A stretch of 64,000 bases of DNA from an uncultured Spirochaetales bacterium (GTDB taxonomy: Bacteria; Spirochaetota; Spirochaetia; Sphaerochaetales; Sphaerochaetaceae). Below the pieces are notes generated by a model, which was not told the DNA's origin, did no database searches, and saw only the letters and a list, made by a program, of their open reading frames with translations. Location of the stretch: contig CALXRC010000001.1 in NCBI GenBank assembly GCA_944390865.1, forward strand, positions 62,001-126,000, given 5' to 3'. The position numbers and the translations under genes were made by a program. Shown piece after piece: positions 34,466 to 43,631 of this stretch (its first letter is position 1; each line of letters begins with the position of its first letter).

Positions 34466-37036
34466 TTACTGGCTGATCCTGAGATTTCCGCCTTCCATTG
34501 AAAGGTGAACAGGCTTCTCTGTGGTCAGCGAGCCTGATAGCATTGCCTTTGCCAGAGGGTTTTCGATCTCATTCTGTATGGCCCTTCTGACAGGACGGGC
34601 GCCAAAGGTCGGATCAAAGCCGACGCCTGCGATAAAATCAGTCACGCTCTGATCCCAGTCAAGGCTGTAGCCGCGGCCCTCAAGACGCTGTCTGAGCGTA
34701 TCAAGCTGCAGCGTGACGATCTTTCCGATCTGCTCCTTTCCGAGAGGATTGAATACGATGATCTCGTCAATCCTGTTGATGAACTCTGGCTTGAATGCCG
34801 ACTCAATGATCGAGAGGATTCTTGTCTTGTCCACCTGACCGCCGCCTGCCAGGATCTCCTGGCTTCCAAGGTTGCTTGTCATGATGATGATGGTGTTGGT
34901 GAAGTCAACCAGACGGCCCTGACCGTCAGTCAGCCTTCCGTCATCCAGAACCTGCAGCAGGACATTGAACACGTCAGGATGAGCCTTCTCTATCTCATCA
35001 AAGAGGATCACGGAATAAGGCCTTCTCCTGACAACCTCAGTCAGCTGTCCGCCCTGATCATAACCCACATATCCTGGAGGCGCACCGATAAGCCTGGAGA
35101 CAGAATGCTTCTCCATATACTCTGACATATCTATTCTTGTCAGGGCCTTCTCATCGTCAAAGAGGAAAGAAGCAAGCTTCTTGGCAAGCAGTGTCTTGCC
35201 GACTCCTGTAGGACCGGCAAAGAGGAAGCTTCCAAGGGGCCTGTGCTCATCTGAGATTCCGGTCTTGTTTCTCCTGATGGCATTGGCCACAGCGCTGATC
35301 GCCTCATCCTGTCCGATCACCTCCCCTGAAAGCGTTGTCTCAAGATTGAGGTATTTCTCCATCTCGCTTGACAGCATCTTGCTGACAGGGACGCCTGTCC
35401 AGGAAGAGACAATCCTTGCAATGTCATCTTCGCTGACTTCCTCTCTTAAAAGCCTGTGATCTCCTTTCTGGATCTCCTTCAGGGCATCCTCCTTGGCCTT
35501 GATTTCCTTCTGGCGCGACGGAATCAGCGAGTATTTGATCTCTGCAGCCCTGTTGAGATTGCCCTCTCTTTCGCAAAGCTGCTGCTCTGCAGAGAGCTTT
35601 TCAATCTCAGCTTTCAGCTCCTTGACGCCATTGATGGCCTCCTTCTCGTTCGACCACTGCAGATGAAGGGCATCGTGCTTTCCGCGCAGGTCTGCAAGTT
35701 CCGCCTCAATCTTTTCAAGACGCTCCTTGCTGGCCTCATCATTCTCTCTGGAAAGAGCTGACTTCTCAACCTGAAGCTGGAGCATCTTCCTGTCGATCTT
35801 GTCAAGCTCCTCCGGCTGGCTCTCAATTTCCATCTTAAGCTGGCTGGCAGCCTCATCAACAAGATCAATTGCCTTATCCGGCAGATAGCGGTTCGTGATG
35901 TAACGGTCAGAAAGCGTGGCCGCAGCAACCAGGGCCTCATCCTTGATCCTGACTCCATGATGGACCTCGTATCTCGGCTGAAGACCGCGGAGAATCGCTA
36001 TTGTATCCTCGACAGTAGGCTCTTTCGTATAGACAGGCTGGAAACGGCGCTCCAGTGCCTTATCGCTCTCAATATACTTCCTGTACTCGTCAAGCGTTGT
36101 GGCACCGATGGCATGCAGCTCGCCTCTGGCAAGCGCCGGCTTGATCAGGTTCGACGCATCCGTGCTGCCTTCGGCGGCACCTGCACCGACAATTGTATGC
36201 AGTTCATCAATAAAGAGAATGACTTCTCCGTTGCTTCTGGCGACTTCGTTGATGACGCCCTTAAGACGCTCCTCAAACTCGCCTCTGAACTTGGCGCCTG
36301 CAACCAGCGAGCCCATATCAAGGGAAAGCAGACGCTTTGACTTGAGCGACTCAGGGACATCGCCCTTGGCGATTCTCTGCGCCAGCCCTTCGACGATGGC
36401 TGTCTTTCCCACACCCGGCTCACCAATGAGAACAGGGTTGTTCTTGGTCTTTCTGGACAGGACCTGCATCACACGTCTTATCTCTTCATCACGTCCGATG
36501 ACAGGATCCATCTTGCCCTCTCTGGCAAGTGCCGTGAGATCCTTGCAGTATTTCTTCAGCGTCTGATAGCTCTGCTCCGGATCCTGACTGGTGATCCTCT
36601 CAGATCCCCTGACCTCCCTGATGGCCTTCATGAGGCCATCTTTCGTAATGCCCATGTGAATGAAGACTTCACGTTCCGGGCAGTCGACTTCCAGAACTGC
36701 CAGCAGGAAATGCTCTGCGGAAGTGTATTCGTCCTTCAGATCCATCCTGATCTTGTCAGCACGGTTGAAAGCGTCATATGCATGCTGGGACAGGCTCCTC
36801 TGCACAGGGCCGTAAGCCTTTGGAAGAGAATCGATGATTCTCCTCAGCTCAGACTCAAAGGCAGATGATGAGACACCGATTTTATCAATCAGCGGCTTTG
36901 TCATTCCCTCTTTCTGTTCAAGAAGAGCAAGGAGAATATGTGCAATCTCAAGCTGGCTGTGGCTGCACTCTCCCGCATAAGTGTTGGCAGTCTCCACTGC
37001 TTCCTGCAGTTTGACTGTAAATTTATTGAAATCCAT
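34466..37036 (-). CDS. clpB: ATP-dependent chaperone ClpB
   Basis: An 856-residue class-1 Clp/Hsp100 disaggregase working with DnaK. The Clp-N repeats occupy residues 1-150. AAA-1 has Walker A GEPGVGKT and Walker [10 protein letters not shown]; a ClpB-type middle coiled coil (residues about 400-530, rich in Glu/Lys/Leu) distinguishes it from ClpA/ClpC. AAA-2 has [22 protein letters not shown] and the sensor [10 protein letters not shown]. Its length is normal and no catalytic residue is missing. SD GGAGGC precedes ATG. No CIRCE or sigma32-like site was recognised upstream. Confidence 0.97.
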   Translation of the reverse strand: MDFNKFTVKLQEAVETANTYAGECSHSQLEIAHILLALLEQKEGMTKPLIDKIGVSSSAFESELRRIIDSLPKAYGPVQRSLSQHAYDAFNRADKIRMDLKDEYTSAEHFLLAVLEVDCPEREVFIHMGITKDGLMKAIREVRGSERITSQDPEQSYQTLKKYCKDLTALAREGKMDPVIGRDEEIRRVMQVLSRKTKNNPVLIGEPGVGKTAIVEGLAQRIAKGDVPESLKSKRLLSLDMGSLVAGAKFRGEFEERLKGVINEVARSNGEVILFIDELHTIVGAGAAEGSTDASNLIKPALARGELHAIGATTLDEYRKYIESDKALERRFQPVYTKEPTVEDTIAILRGLQPRYEVHHGVRIKDEALVAAATLSDRYITNRYLPDKAIDLVDEAASQLKMEIESQPEELDKIDRKMLQLQVEKSALSRENDEASKERLEKIEAELADLRGKHDALHLQWSNEKEAINGVKELKAEIEKLSAEQQLCEREGNLNRAAEIKYSLIPSRQKEIKAKEDALKEIQKGDHRLLREEVSEDDIARIVSSWTGVPVSKMLSSEMEKYLNLETTLSGEVIGQDEAISAVANAIRRNKTGISDEHRPLGSFLFAGPTGVGKTLLAKKLASFLFDDEKALTRIDMSEYMEKHSVSRLIGAPPGYVGYDQGGQLTEVVRRRPYSVILFDEIEKAHPDVFNVLLQVLDDGRLTDGQGRLVDFTNTIIIMTSNLGSQEILAGGGQVDKTRILSIIESAFKPEFINRIDEIIVFNPLGKEQIGKIVTLQLDTLRQRLEGRGYSLDWDQSVTDFIAGVGFDPTFGARPVRRAIQNEIENPLAKAMLSGSLTTEKPVHLSMEGGNLRISQ

Positions 37037-37133
37037 TATAATGCCTCCGTTAAACGGACCGGCTGCTCACAAAATGAAAAATAATACCTGACTGGCTGAA
37101 ACGGCAAGTGAAAATATGCTTTTTTCTGCAGAT

Positions 37134-37748
37134 TCAGTGCCGCTCTGAGCTGCTGAGGCGGTAAGCATTGAGGTAGGTGGCAACAAAGTCCTTTGACTCC
37201 TCTGCCGAGAAGCTGCCAAGAAAAGCGATCTGGAAACAGAAAGCCTCAAGCAGGGTGAATATGTGATTCGAGACCTTGTTCACATCACAGTCCCTGATCT
37301 GACCGCCCTTCACTCCCGCATTCAGCAGGCGCTTGAAAAGAATCGTCAGCTTAATCGTCCTTTTCATGATGACACGGGAAAAATCGACATGATCCCGCTT
37401 GCTCTGAAGCATGACATCCATAAGGGACTGCAGGGCTGCCTCATTCTCCACAGCCTCGTCAATGATGTTGTTGCAGATGTATTCGATGCGCTGGATGCAG
37501 TCACCGTAGTTTTCATCCCAGGCAACGAGCGCATAAGTCTGGAACATGCGGCCGGTCACAAGCTTGACCGCATAGTAGAAGATTTCATCCTTGTCCTTGA
37601 AATACTGATAGATCGTAGGACGGGACAGACCGCATTCTTCAGCGATGAGAGAAAGATTCGTATCCCTGTAGCCTTCTCTGGCAAAAACTGCAAGTGCAGT
37701 CCTGAGTATCTTCACTTTCCTCTCTTCATGGTCTATCTTCTTAGGCAT
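37134..37748 (-). CDS. TetR-family transcriptional regulator
   Basis: A 204-residue regulator. The N-terminal helix-turn-helix is LSLIAEECGLSRPTIYQYFKDKDEIFYYAV (residues about 30-60), the hallmark of TetR/AcrR repressors; the C-terminal ligand domain is helical without recognisable specificity. It is followed by 97 bases to clpB and lies downstream of argF. The target genes are not evident; no TetR-like palindrome was found next to it. Effector unknown. Confidence 0.85.
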   Translation of the reverse strand: MPKKIDHEERKVKILRTALAVFAREGYRDTNLSLIAEECGLSRPTIYQYFKDKDEIFYYAVKLVTGRMFQTYALVAWDENYGDCIQRIEYICNNIIDEAVENEAALQSLMDVMLQSKRDHVDFSRVIMKRTIKLTILFKRLLNAGVKGGQIRDCDVNKVSNHIFTLLEAFCFQIAFLGSFSAEESKDFVATYLNAYRLSSSERH

Positions 37749-37816
37749 ATTGACAATAATACACTCAAATGTCTAAAAAGACAAGAAGAGAGGAATGTGT
37801 AATTAAAAAAACGGGC

Positions 37817-38836
37817 TCAGCCCTCAAAGCGCAGCGATGGACACAGATGGGCTACCAGAACAGCCTTGATCGTGTGCATCCTGTTCTCTGCCTCATCAAA
37901 GACAACACTTGCGCTGCTTCTGAAGACTTCGTCAGTGACCTCCATCTCCTTAAGGCCGAATTTCTCATAAACCATCTGTGCAGTGCTTGTGTTCAGATCA
38001 TGGAATGAAGGAAGGCAGTGTTCGAAAATGCATCCTGGGTTTCCTGTCGCTTCCATGACAGCACGCGTCACCTGATAGGGTTTCAGGAGGGCAATGCGCT
38101 CCGCCATCTTGTCTTCCTCACCCATTGAGCACCAGATGTCAGTATAGATGATGTCTGCTGACCTGACTGCCTCATTGATGTCTTGAGTTATAGTAATAGT
38201 GCTTCCGCTCTCAGCTGCATAAGCCCTGCAGCAGGCCACGAGACTCTCAGAGGGGAACAGTGAAGCCGGAGAGGCAACACCAAAGTCCATTCCGATTTTC
38301 GACGCACCGATGAACAGGGCGTTGGCAACATTGTTCCTGCCGTCACCCACATAACAGAGCTTCATCTTGTCCAGAGGCTTGCCGATGTGCTCTGAAGCTG
38401 TCAGGAAGTCGGCAAGCACCTGTGTCGGATGGTCATCATCCGTAAGGCCGTTGAAGACTGGAACTCCTGAGTACTTTGCAAGATCCTCCACGACTGAATG
38501 CTCAAAGCCCCTGTACTCTATTCCATCATAAAGACGGCCAAGGACCTTTGCCGTGTCCTCAAGCGACTCCTTCTTGCCCATCTGGCTGTTAGTCAGATAG
38601 GTAACTCCGGCACCCTCATCAAAACATGCGACTTCAAATGAGCAGCGCGTGCGTGTTGATGTCTTGTCAAAGATCAGCACGATATTCTTTCCTGAAAGGA
38701 GACGTCCCATGACAGCAGGATCGCAGGGCTTTGACTGCTTCTTGTTCTTCAGCTCTCTTGCAAGACTGATCAGATAAAGAATCTCATCCTTTGTGTAATC
38801 TTTCAGTGTCAGAAAACTTCTTCCTTTAAAATTCAT
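37817..38836 (-). CDS. argF: Ornithine carbamoyltransferase
   Basis: A 339-residue trimeric OTC joining carbamoyl phosphate and ornithine to give citrulline (or the reverse in arginine catabolism). The carbamoyl-phosphate loop STRTRCSFE, the DDDHPTQVLAD motif (with the usual HPTQ), the DGRNNVANAL stretch and the ornithine-binding HCLPSFHD motif (Cys present) are all there. The length matches the family. A strong SD (AAGGAGATAGCTT) precedes ATG 38836. Neither arcA nor arcC is in the window, so anabolic versus catabolic use is open. Confidence 0.95.
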   Translation of the reverse strand: MNFKGRSFLTLKDYTKDEILYLISLARELKNKKQSKPCDPAVMGRLLSGKNIVLIFDKTSTRTRCSFEVACFDEGAGVTYLTNSQMGKKESLEDTAKVLGRLYDGIEYRGFEHSVVEDLAKYSGVPVFNGLTDDDHPTQVLADFLTASEHIGKPLDKMKLCYVGDGRNNVANALFIGASKIGMDFGVASPASLFPSESLVACCRAYAAESGSTITITQDINEAVRSADIIYTDIWCSMGEEDKMAERIALLKPYQVTRAVMEATGNPGCIFEHCLPSFHDLNTSTAQMVYEKFGLKEMEVTDEVFRSSASVVFDEAENRMHTIKAVLVAHLCPSLRFEG

Positions 38837-38868
38837 AAGCTATCTCCTTTCATATATAGGACTTAAAT

Positions 38869-40104
38869 TTATTCTAACCTGTTTTCGGCGCCTGTTTCAA
38901 CAAGAGAGTCATCCGCCTGGGCCGGCAGTTCTATCGCCTCAAGCTTTCCTCTGATCCTCGCTGTGCGCGTAGAGACGTCCTCAAGCTTGCTGGCGGCAGA
39001 GCCAAGACTCTTTCCTGCCGCTTCCACAGAGGAGGCAAAGAGCGTGAACTGCTTCTTCATCTGGCTGAACAGCTTCCATACCTCATGACTGCGCTTTTCA
39101 ACGGCAAGCGTTCTGAAACCCATCTGGAGACTGTTCACCAGGGATGCAAGCGTTGTAGGTCCTGCCACCGTTACCCTGTAGCGGGTCTGCAGTTCCTGGG
39201 CAAAGCCTGAAATTGAGAGTATCTCAGCGTAAATGCTCTCGGAAGGAAGAAAGAGAATGGCGAAGTCCGTAGTGCGCGGAGGTGCAATGTACTTCTCGTG
39301 AATGTCGCGCGCCTCTGCCAGCACACGGTTCTTCATCGCCAGCTGGTAATACTTGATCTTCTCGATGTTTCCTTCTTCCTGCGCCCTGATGTAGTTCTCA
39401 TAGTCTTCACGCGGGAACTTGGAATCGATAGGAAGATAGACATTGTCCTCCTCACTCTTTCCAGGCAGCCTGATTGCGAACTCGACAGCTTCCTGGCTTC
39501 TCAGCTTAGGGCGGAAGTTCTTCACGTACTGTTCAGGAGCGAGAATGTCATCGAGGATGCTCTGCACCTGTATCTCGCCCCAGACTCCGCGGCTTTTCAC
39601 ATTGGAGAAGATGCGCGACAAATCTCCGACATCCTTTGCCAGATTCTGCATCTCTCCAAGTCCCTTGTATACAGACTCAAGCTGCTTCTGAACCTGCTCA
39701 AAGGACTGTGTGAGTCTTGTCTCGAGCGTATCCTTAAGCTGCTCATCGACAGTCTTTCTCATCCTGTCGATCTGCTCATTGTTCTCTTTTCTCAGCGCCT
39801 GCATGTTCCGCTCAAGCGTTTCAGTAAGCCTGTCAGATCTCTGCATCACGCTGTCAAGCTGTCTGTAATTGTCGCCTCTGATCTTTTCCAGGGCAGCCAG
39901 CTGGGCCTCCCTGAACTGATTGTTCTTCATCTCCATGGCATCAAAGCGGGACTCTATATAAGAGCGCATCTCGCTGTCGGAAATGCGCAGGGCCTCATTC
40001 ACGCCTCTGTCGCTCTTCCTGCCCGAAGAGAGCACAAACTGGACAATCAGTCCGGCTGACGAAATAAGGACAAGGACAATCAGGAGAACAGATTCAATAG
40101 TCAT
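38869..40104 (-). CDS. rmuC: DNA recombination protein RmuC homologue
   Basis: A 411-residue protein with one N-terminal membrane segment (residues 4-24), a long coiled coil (about 45-150, many Glu/Gln/Lys) and the RmuC core. Core motifs are GVWGEIQVQSILDDILAPEQY, LPIDSKFPREDYENYI, TTDFAILFLPSESIYAE and TTLASLVNSLQMGFRTLAVEKRS. RmuC limits inversions at short repeats in E. coli and has a PD-(D/E)XK-like nuclease fold. The C-terminal helix is acidic. It stands alone, with argF 32 bases downstream. Confidence 0.92.
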   Translation of the reverse strand: MTIESVLLIVLVLISSAGLIVQFVLSSGRKSDRGVNEALRISDSEMRSYIESRFDAMEMKNNQFREAQLAALEKIRGDNYRQLDSVMQRSDRLTETLERNMQALRKENNEQIDRMRKTVDEQLKDTLETRLTQSFEQVQKQLESVYKGLGEMQNLAKDVGDLSRIFSNVKSRGVWGEIQVQSILDDILAPEQYVKNFRPKLRSQEAVEFAIRLPGKSEEDNVYLPIDSKFPREDYENYIRAQEEGNIEKIKYYQLAMKNRVLAEARDIHEKYIAPPRTTDFAILFLPSESIYAEILSISGFAQELQTRYRVTVAGPTTLASLVNSLQMGFRTLAVEKRSHEVWKLFSQMKKQFTLFASSVEAAGKSLGSAASKLEDVSTRTARIRGKLEAIELPAQADDSLVETGAENRLE

Positions 40105-40139
40105 GATGAAAAGATACCTGAAAGCAGATTTAACAACAA

Positions 40140-40158
40140 CAGCCCCTTTCCGGGGCTG
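40140..40158 (-). terminator. Rho-independent terminator of metQ
   Basis: CAGCCCC and GGGGCTG form a 7-bp stem with a 5-base loop (GGAAA on the minus strand), followed by TTGTTGTT, 20 bases after the metQ stop. Confidence 0.8.
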
Positions 40159-40178
40159 CTGCCGGCTGATGCGTCAGC

Positions 40179-40985
40179 TCAGTCAACCAGAATGACTTCG
40201 CCGTTCGGATAGTTCTGTGCAACGTACTGGGCGACGACATCGCTCTTGAGAGCGCTGACAAGGGCCTGAATCTCAGGTCTGTTCTCATCGCCGTTCCTGA
40301 CTGCGATCACGTTTACGTACGGGCTGTCTCCGCCTTCAACATAAAGGCCGTCGCGTGTTGCGATAAGTCCAGCAGGAATTGCATAGTTTCCATTGATGAC
40401 TGCAGCATCAACATCCTCGATGACACGCGGAAGAGAGGCTGCCTCAATCTCACTGAACTGGAAATTGTGCGGATTGTCTGTGATGTCAGAAGGAACAGCC
40501 TCAATTCCAGCCTCATCGCTGACAGTGATCAGGCCTGCGGATTCGAGGAGAAGAAGCGCTCTTCCTTCATTGGTCGGATCGTTGGGAATTGCGATCACTG
40601 CACCATCCGGGATCTCTTCAGCTGATGCGTATTTTGTTGAATAGAGAGCCATCGGCTCAATGTGAATGCCGCCTGCTGAGACAAGATCATAGCCGTGCTC
40701 TGTATTGAATGACTCAAGATACGGAAGGTGCTGGAAATAGTTGGCATCAATCTCACCTGACTGAAGCGCCTCATTCGGCATCACGTAATCAGTGAACTCA
40801 ACAACTTCCAGTGAGATTCCCTGCTGTGCAAGAGTGTCAGCAACAAGATTGAGAAGCGTTCCATGCGGTTCTGGAGTGGCACCGACTCTCAGAACAGAAC
40901 TATCTGCACTTTCGCTGGCACCAGAAGCGAAAACGAAACCGACAGAAACAATTGCAATAATCAAAACAGATAATAATTTCTTCAT
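40179..40985 (-). CDS. metQ: Methionine-binding (NlpA/MetQ-family) ABC transporter substrate protein
   Basis: A 268-residue NlpA-family binding protein that feeds methionine to MetNI. The leader MKKLLSVLIIAIVSVGFVFASGASES lacks the usual Cys but ends in the Ser/Gly-rich region seen in other spirochaetal binding proteins. The mature part has LRVGATPEPHGTLL, DYVMPNEALQSGEIDANYFQHLPYLE (the ligand-binding NxxYFQH region) and AVINGNYAIPAGL. It is separated from metI by a terminator, a promoter and a Met-rich leader peptide (41,077-41,145), so its expression can differ from that of metNI. SD is AGGGAGAG. Confidence 0.95.
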   Translation of the reverse strand: MKKLLSVLIIAIVSVGFVFASGASESADSSVLRVGATPEPHGTLLNLVADTLAQQGISLEVVEFTDYVMPNEALQSGEIDANYFQHLPYLESFNTEHGYDLVSAGGIHIEPMALYSTKYASAEEIPDGAVIAIPNDPTNEGRALLLLESAGLITVSDEAGIEAVPSDITDNPHNFQFSEIEAASLPRVIEDVDAAVINGNYAIPAGLIATRDGLYVEGGDSPYVNVIAVRNGDENRPEIQALVSALKSDVVAQYVAQNYPNGEVILVD

Positions 40986-41076
40986 TTAGGTAAACTCTCC
41001 CTTTTGTAATTCCTGATTTTTAGATTTAAAGTTTGGCTTGGTCTGCAAAAAAACTGATTGGTTGAAAATAAGAATA

Positions 41077-41145
41077 CTATGCCCTCACGGGCATCATCAT
41101 TGAGGACATCATCATTGCATAACGTGAAGTGTAAAGCTTTGTCAT
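41077..41145 (-). CDS. Methionine-rich leader peptide upstream of metQ (22 codons)
   Basis: This short frame reads MTKLYTSRYA, then MMM-SS-MMM-PVRA and TAG. It holds 7 Met in 22 residues, six of them in two clustered triplets. A perfect SD AAGGAGG lies 8 bases upstream of the ATG (41,154-41,160). A sigma70-like promoter lies just upstream and a terminator of metI before that, so the transcript would begin with this peptide and continue to metQ, 91 bases on. Reading Met codons before a Met transporter gene strongly suggests a ribosome-stalling attenuator or translational switch controlled by charged Met-tRNA. The coding is direct observation; the regulatory role is inference. The mRNA also contains a 9-bp pairing of the SD region with the first MMM region. 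Confidence 0.8.
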   Translation of the reverse strand: MTKLYTSRYAMMMSSMMMPVRA

Positions 41146-41177
41146 TGCGATGTCCTCCTTTTTATCAAGATAGCTAG

Positions 41178-41206
41178 AGAATACAGGAAAGATAAAAGCG
41201 TTTCAA
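41178..41206 (-). promoter_or_regulatory. Promoter of the Met leader/metQ transcript
   Basis: On the minus strand TTGAAA (41,201-41,206, -35) and TATTCT (41,178-41,183, -10) are 17 bases apart, giving a start near 41,170, about ten bases before the SD of the leader peptide. Confidence 0.65.
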
Positions 41207-41292
41207 TACTTTTTATGCAAAATTTTAGATTTTTATTCAAAAATTATGAATATTGATTTATGCCAGAAAGAAATAATTCGGCAGAAAAAATT

Positions 41293-41326
41293 AAAAAACA
41301 GGGCCTTTCCGGAAAGAAAAGCCCTG
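41293..41326 (-). terminator. Rho-independent terminator after metI
   Basis: On the minus strand CAGGGC/GCCCTG enclose an inner CTTTCC/GGAAAG stem (with a TTTT bulge), followed by six T and a further T-rich run. It starts six bases after the metI stop and cuts metNI off from metQ. Confidence 0.85.
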
Positions 41327-41331
41327 CTTTG

Positions 41332-42006
41332 TCAGCGTCTTGACATCATGCGCTTCACGATTCTGTCACCTGCAACCTGAATGATCTCGACCATTATCAG
41401 GATGACAATGACAGCAGCAACAAGATAACTTGGCCTGAAGCGCTGGTAGCCGTAGCGTATGGCCAGGTCTCCCAGTCCGCCGCCGCCTATTGTGCCGGCC
41501 ATTGCAGAGTAGCCGATCAGGTTGATTATCGTCAGCGTCAGGCCGCTCATGAGTGCAGGCATGGCTTCAGGTATCAGAACCTTGTATACAAGCTGCCAGT
41601 TTGTGGATCCCATGGCTTTTGCAGCCTGGATCACACCTGGATCCACTTCCTTCAGCGCGCTTTCGATGATTCTGGCAACAAAGGGTGCCGCAGCTATGGA
41701 AAGAGGGACAATTGCAGCCTTCGTTCCGATGCTTGAACCGACTATGATGCGTGAAAGAGGAATCAGCACGATGAGAAGTATGATGAAAGGAAAGCTTCTG
41801 AGGACATTGACGATCCTCGAGAGCACGCTGTTGAAGACAGGAGAGGGAATAATGCCTCCGTCTTCCTCTTTTCCCGTTATGTGAAGAAGGACACCGATGG
41901 GGAGTCCCAGGAGCAGGGAGAAAACTGTGGAGAAGAAGACCATGACAAGAGTCTCCCCCGTCGCCTCCATTACCTGATTGATCATCTGCATATCCACTTT
42001 AGACAT
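41332..42006 (-). CDS. metI: Methionine ABC transporter permease
   Basis: A 224-residue inner-membrane permease of the MetI family with five predicted helices. TGETLVMVFFSTVFSLLLGLPIGVLL starts the membrane domain, the EAA-type loop is VDPGVIQAAKAMGSTNWQLVYKVLIPEAMP, and GYSAMAGTIGGGGLGDLAIRYGYQRF is the MetI signature. It overlaps metN by eight bases, giving translational coupling. It works as a dimer with MetN; the partner MetQ is the next gene but has its own transcript. Confidence 0.95.
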   Translation of the reverse strand: MSKVDMQMINQVMEATGETLVMVFFSTVFSLLLGLPIGVLLHITGKEEDGGIIPSPVFNSVLSRIVNVLRSFPFIILLIVLIPLSRIIVGSSIGTKAAIVPLSIAAAPFVARIIESALKEVDPGVIQAAKAMGSTNWQLVYKVLIPEAMPALMSGLTLTIINLIGYSAMAGTIGGGGLGDLAIRYGYQRFRPSYLVAAVIVILIMVEIIQVAGDRIVKRMMSRR

Positions 42007-42991
42007 CCCCCTCTATGATTACACCGTATTTCTTCAGCAGCTGGACAGCAAGCCTGACATGCTCCTCATCCGGCCCGATATCAAGGACCATGACGCCAAG
42101 CTCCTCATCGCCTACGTGCTGCACGCCTGCGGCACGGATGTTGAAGGTGGCCCCTGTCTCGATTGCGACATTGCTTATGATAGGCTCGTCAGTGCTTCCG
42201 CCTCTGAAGCGCAGCGTGAAGCGGCCGGCCTCAGTCGACCAGCGGACGATCGAATCCTTGACGTTGGTGAGGTTGGAAAGGAAGTCCTTTGTCACTTCGC
42301 TTCTGGGATTGGCAAAGATGTCAGCGACAAGTCCTTCTTCAACAATGCGTCCTGATTCCAGAACTGCGACACGCTCGCATGCATCACGGACAACTTCCAT
42401 CTGATGCGTGATCATTACGACTGTCAGATTCATCTTGGCCTGAAGCTCCTTGATCAGGGCCAGAATTGATCTTGTTGTCTGAGGATCAAGAGCGCTTGTC
42501 GCCTCATCGCAGAAAAGGATGTCAGGCTGGCAGGCTAGCGCACGCGCAATTGCCACGCGCTGCTTCTGTCCGCCGGAGAGAGTCGAGATAGGAGCATCTC
42601 CCCTGCCTTCCAGACCGACAAGGGACAGAAGTTCATTGACTCTGTTTTTTATATACGCCTTGTCCATTGCGCAGATTTCCATCGGATAGGCAATGTTGCC
42701 TGCAGCATTGCGGGATGAGAAAAGGTTGAAGTTCTGGAATATCATTCCAATATGCCTGCGCTTTTCAATCAGGGCTCCGCCTGTCAGGTTGTCAACCCTT
42801 TCATTGTCATACCATACTTCGCCTGCATCCGGCTTTTCCAGCATGCTGACAAGACGGACCAGAGTGCTCTTTCCGGCACCTGATTTTCCTATGATGCCGT
42901 AAATTGTGTTTGAGGGAATTTCCAGACTGACATCCTGCACTGCATGCAGAGAGCCGTAATCCCTCTTCAGGTTTACCAGTTTTATGTGCAT
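41999..42991 (-). CDS. metN: Methionine ABC transporter ATP-binding protein with C-terminal NIL domain
   Basis: A 330-residue ATPase. Walker A GKSGAGKST, Q-loop MIFQNFNLFSSR, signature [16 protein letters not shown], Walker B ILFCDEATSALD and switch MITHQME are intact. The C-terminal 80 residues (about 250-330, e.g. ATFNIRAAGVQHVGDEELGVMVLDIGPDEEHV) form the NIL domain that senses cytoplasmic methionine and inhibits transport in E. coli. Length is normal for MetN. Its first in-frame Met lies 193 bases from the phosphatase gene. No SAM riboswitch was recognised upstream. Confidence 0.96.
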   Translation of the reverse strand: MHIKLVNLKRDYGSLHAVQDVSLEIPSNTIYGIIGKSGAGKSTLVRLVSMLEKPDAGEVWYDNERVDNLTGGALIEKRRHIGMIFQNFNLFSSRNAAGNIAYPMEICAMDKAYIKNRVNELLSLVGLEGRGDAPISTLSGGQKQRVAIARALACQPDILFCDEATSALDPQTTRSILALIKELQAKMNLTVVMITHQMEVVRDACERVAVLESGRIVEEGLVADIFANPRSEVTKDFLSNLTNVKDSIVRWSTEAGRFTLRFRGGSTDEPIISNVAIETGATFNIRAAGVQHVGDEELGVMVLDIGPDEEHVRLAVQLLKKYGVIIEGDV

Positions 42992-43151
42992 TGCCTTATC
43001 ATTCCTGAATATGTGAATGCATTCCTTAATATCAGAAAATGAATAAAGTTACAATTATTCAGGGCTCAGGAAAGCCTGCAGGGCTGTTTTTTATCTCATC
43101 AATGACATTAGGACAAGCCTGACTGGTTTTCTGTCGGCACCTTTTAATAAT

Positions 43152-43176
43152 GGCGTACGGTCTGTGCCGTACCGCC
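43152..43176. other. Stem-loop in the metN upstream region
   Basis: GGCGTACGG and CCGTACCGCC pair over nine positions with one bulge and a 6-base loop. It has no T-run, so it may be an mRNA-stabilising or attenuating structure at the end of the phosphatase transcript rather than a terminator. Confidence 0.4.
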
Positions 43177-43184
43177 GCAGGCTG

Positions 43185-43631
43185 TCAGCCTTCCAGCCAG
43201 TCAAGCAGGGCTGAGCAGCCGCAGACAATATCATCAAAACAGGTCTCAAAGTCATCCGTGTACCAGGGATCCGCGACATCTCTTGACTCGCCTGCAAAGG
43301 AAAGCAGGAGATGTGTCTTGTCATTTGACGGAAGGAGCCTTGAAAGATACCTCAGGTTGGAAGAATCCATTGCAATGATCAGGTCCGCATCATAGTAATC
43401 ATCTTCCGTGATTCTCCGCGCAGTCTTTCCCCTGCAGGAAATGCCATGTTCCGCAAGAACTGCCCGGGCTGGAGGATAGACAGGATTGCCGATTTCCTCA
43501 CAGCTCACAGCGGCAGAGGAAACTTCGTACTTTCCTTCAAGTCCCCTGTCCTTCAGCATGGCCCTGAATATGAATTCAGCCATTGGAGAGCGGCATATGT
43601 TGCCATGACAGACAAAGATTACTTTCTTCAT
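43185..43631 (-). CDS. Low-molecular-weight protein-tyrosine phosphatase
   Basis: A 148-residue LMW-PTP. The phosphate loop CHGNICRSP (Cys8 nucleophile, Arg14) is at the N-terminus, the general acid Asp is in VADPWYTDDF, and AMDSSNLRYL is the family's central motif. The length is standard. Its ATG overlaps the stop of the broken MATE gene (ATGA), so it was co-translated with that gene. The prophage now separates both from the native promoter; expression may depend on read-through or a promoter inside the MATE remnant. Confidence 0.93.
   Translation of the reverse strand: MKKVIFVCHGNICRSPMAEFIFRAMLKDRGLEGKYEVSSAAVSCEEIGNPVYPPARAVLAEHGISCRGKTARRITEDDYYDADLIIAMDSSNLRYLSRLLPSNDKTHLLLSFAGESRDVADPWYTDDFETCFDDIVCGCSALLDWLEG

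Noticed and set aside
42992-43184. Search for a SAM (S-box) or other methionine riboswitch upstream of metN
   Set aside because: No conserved S-box helices or sequences recognised; only one simple stem-loop is visible.
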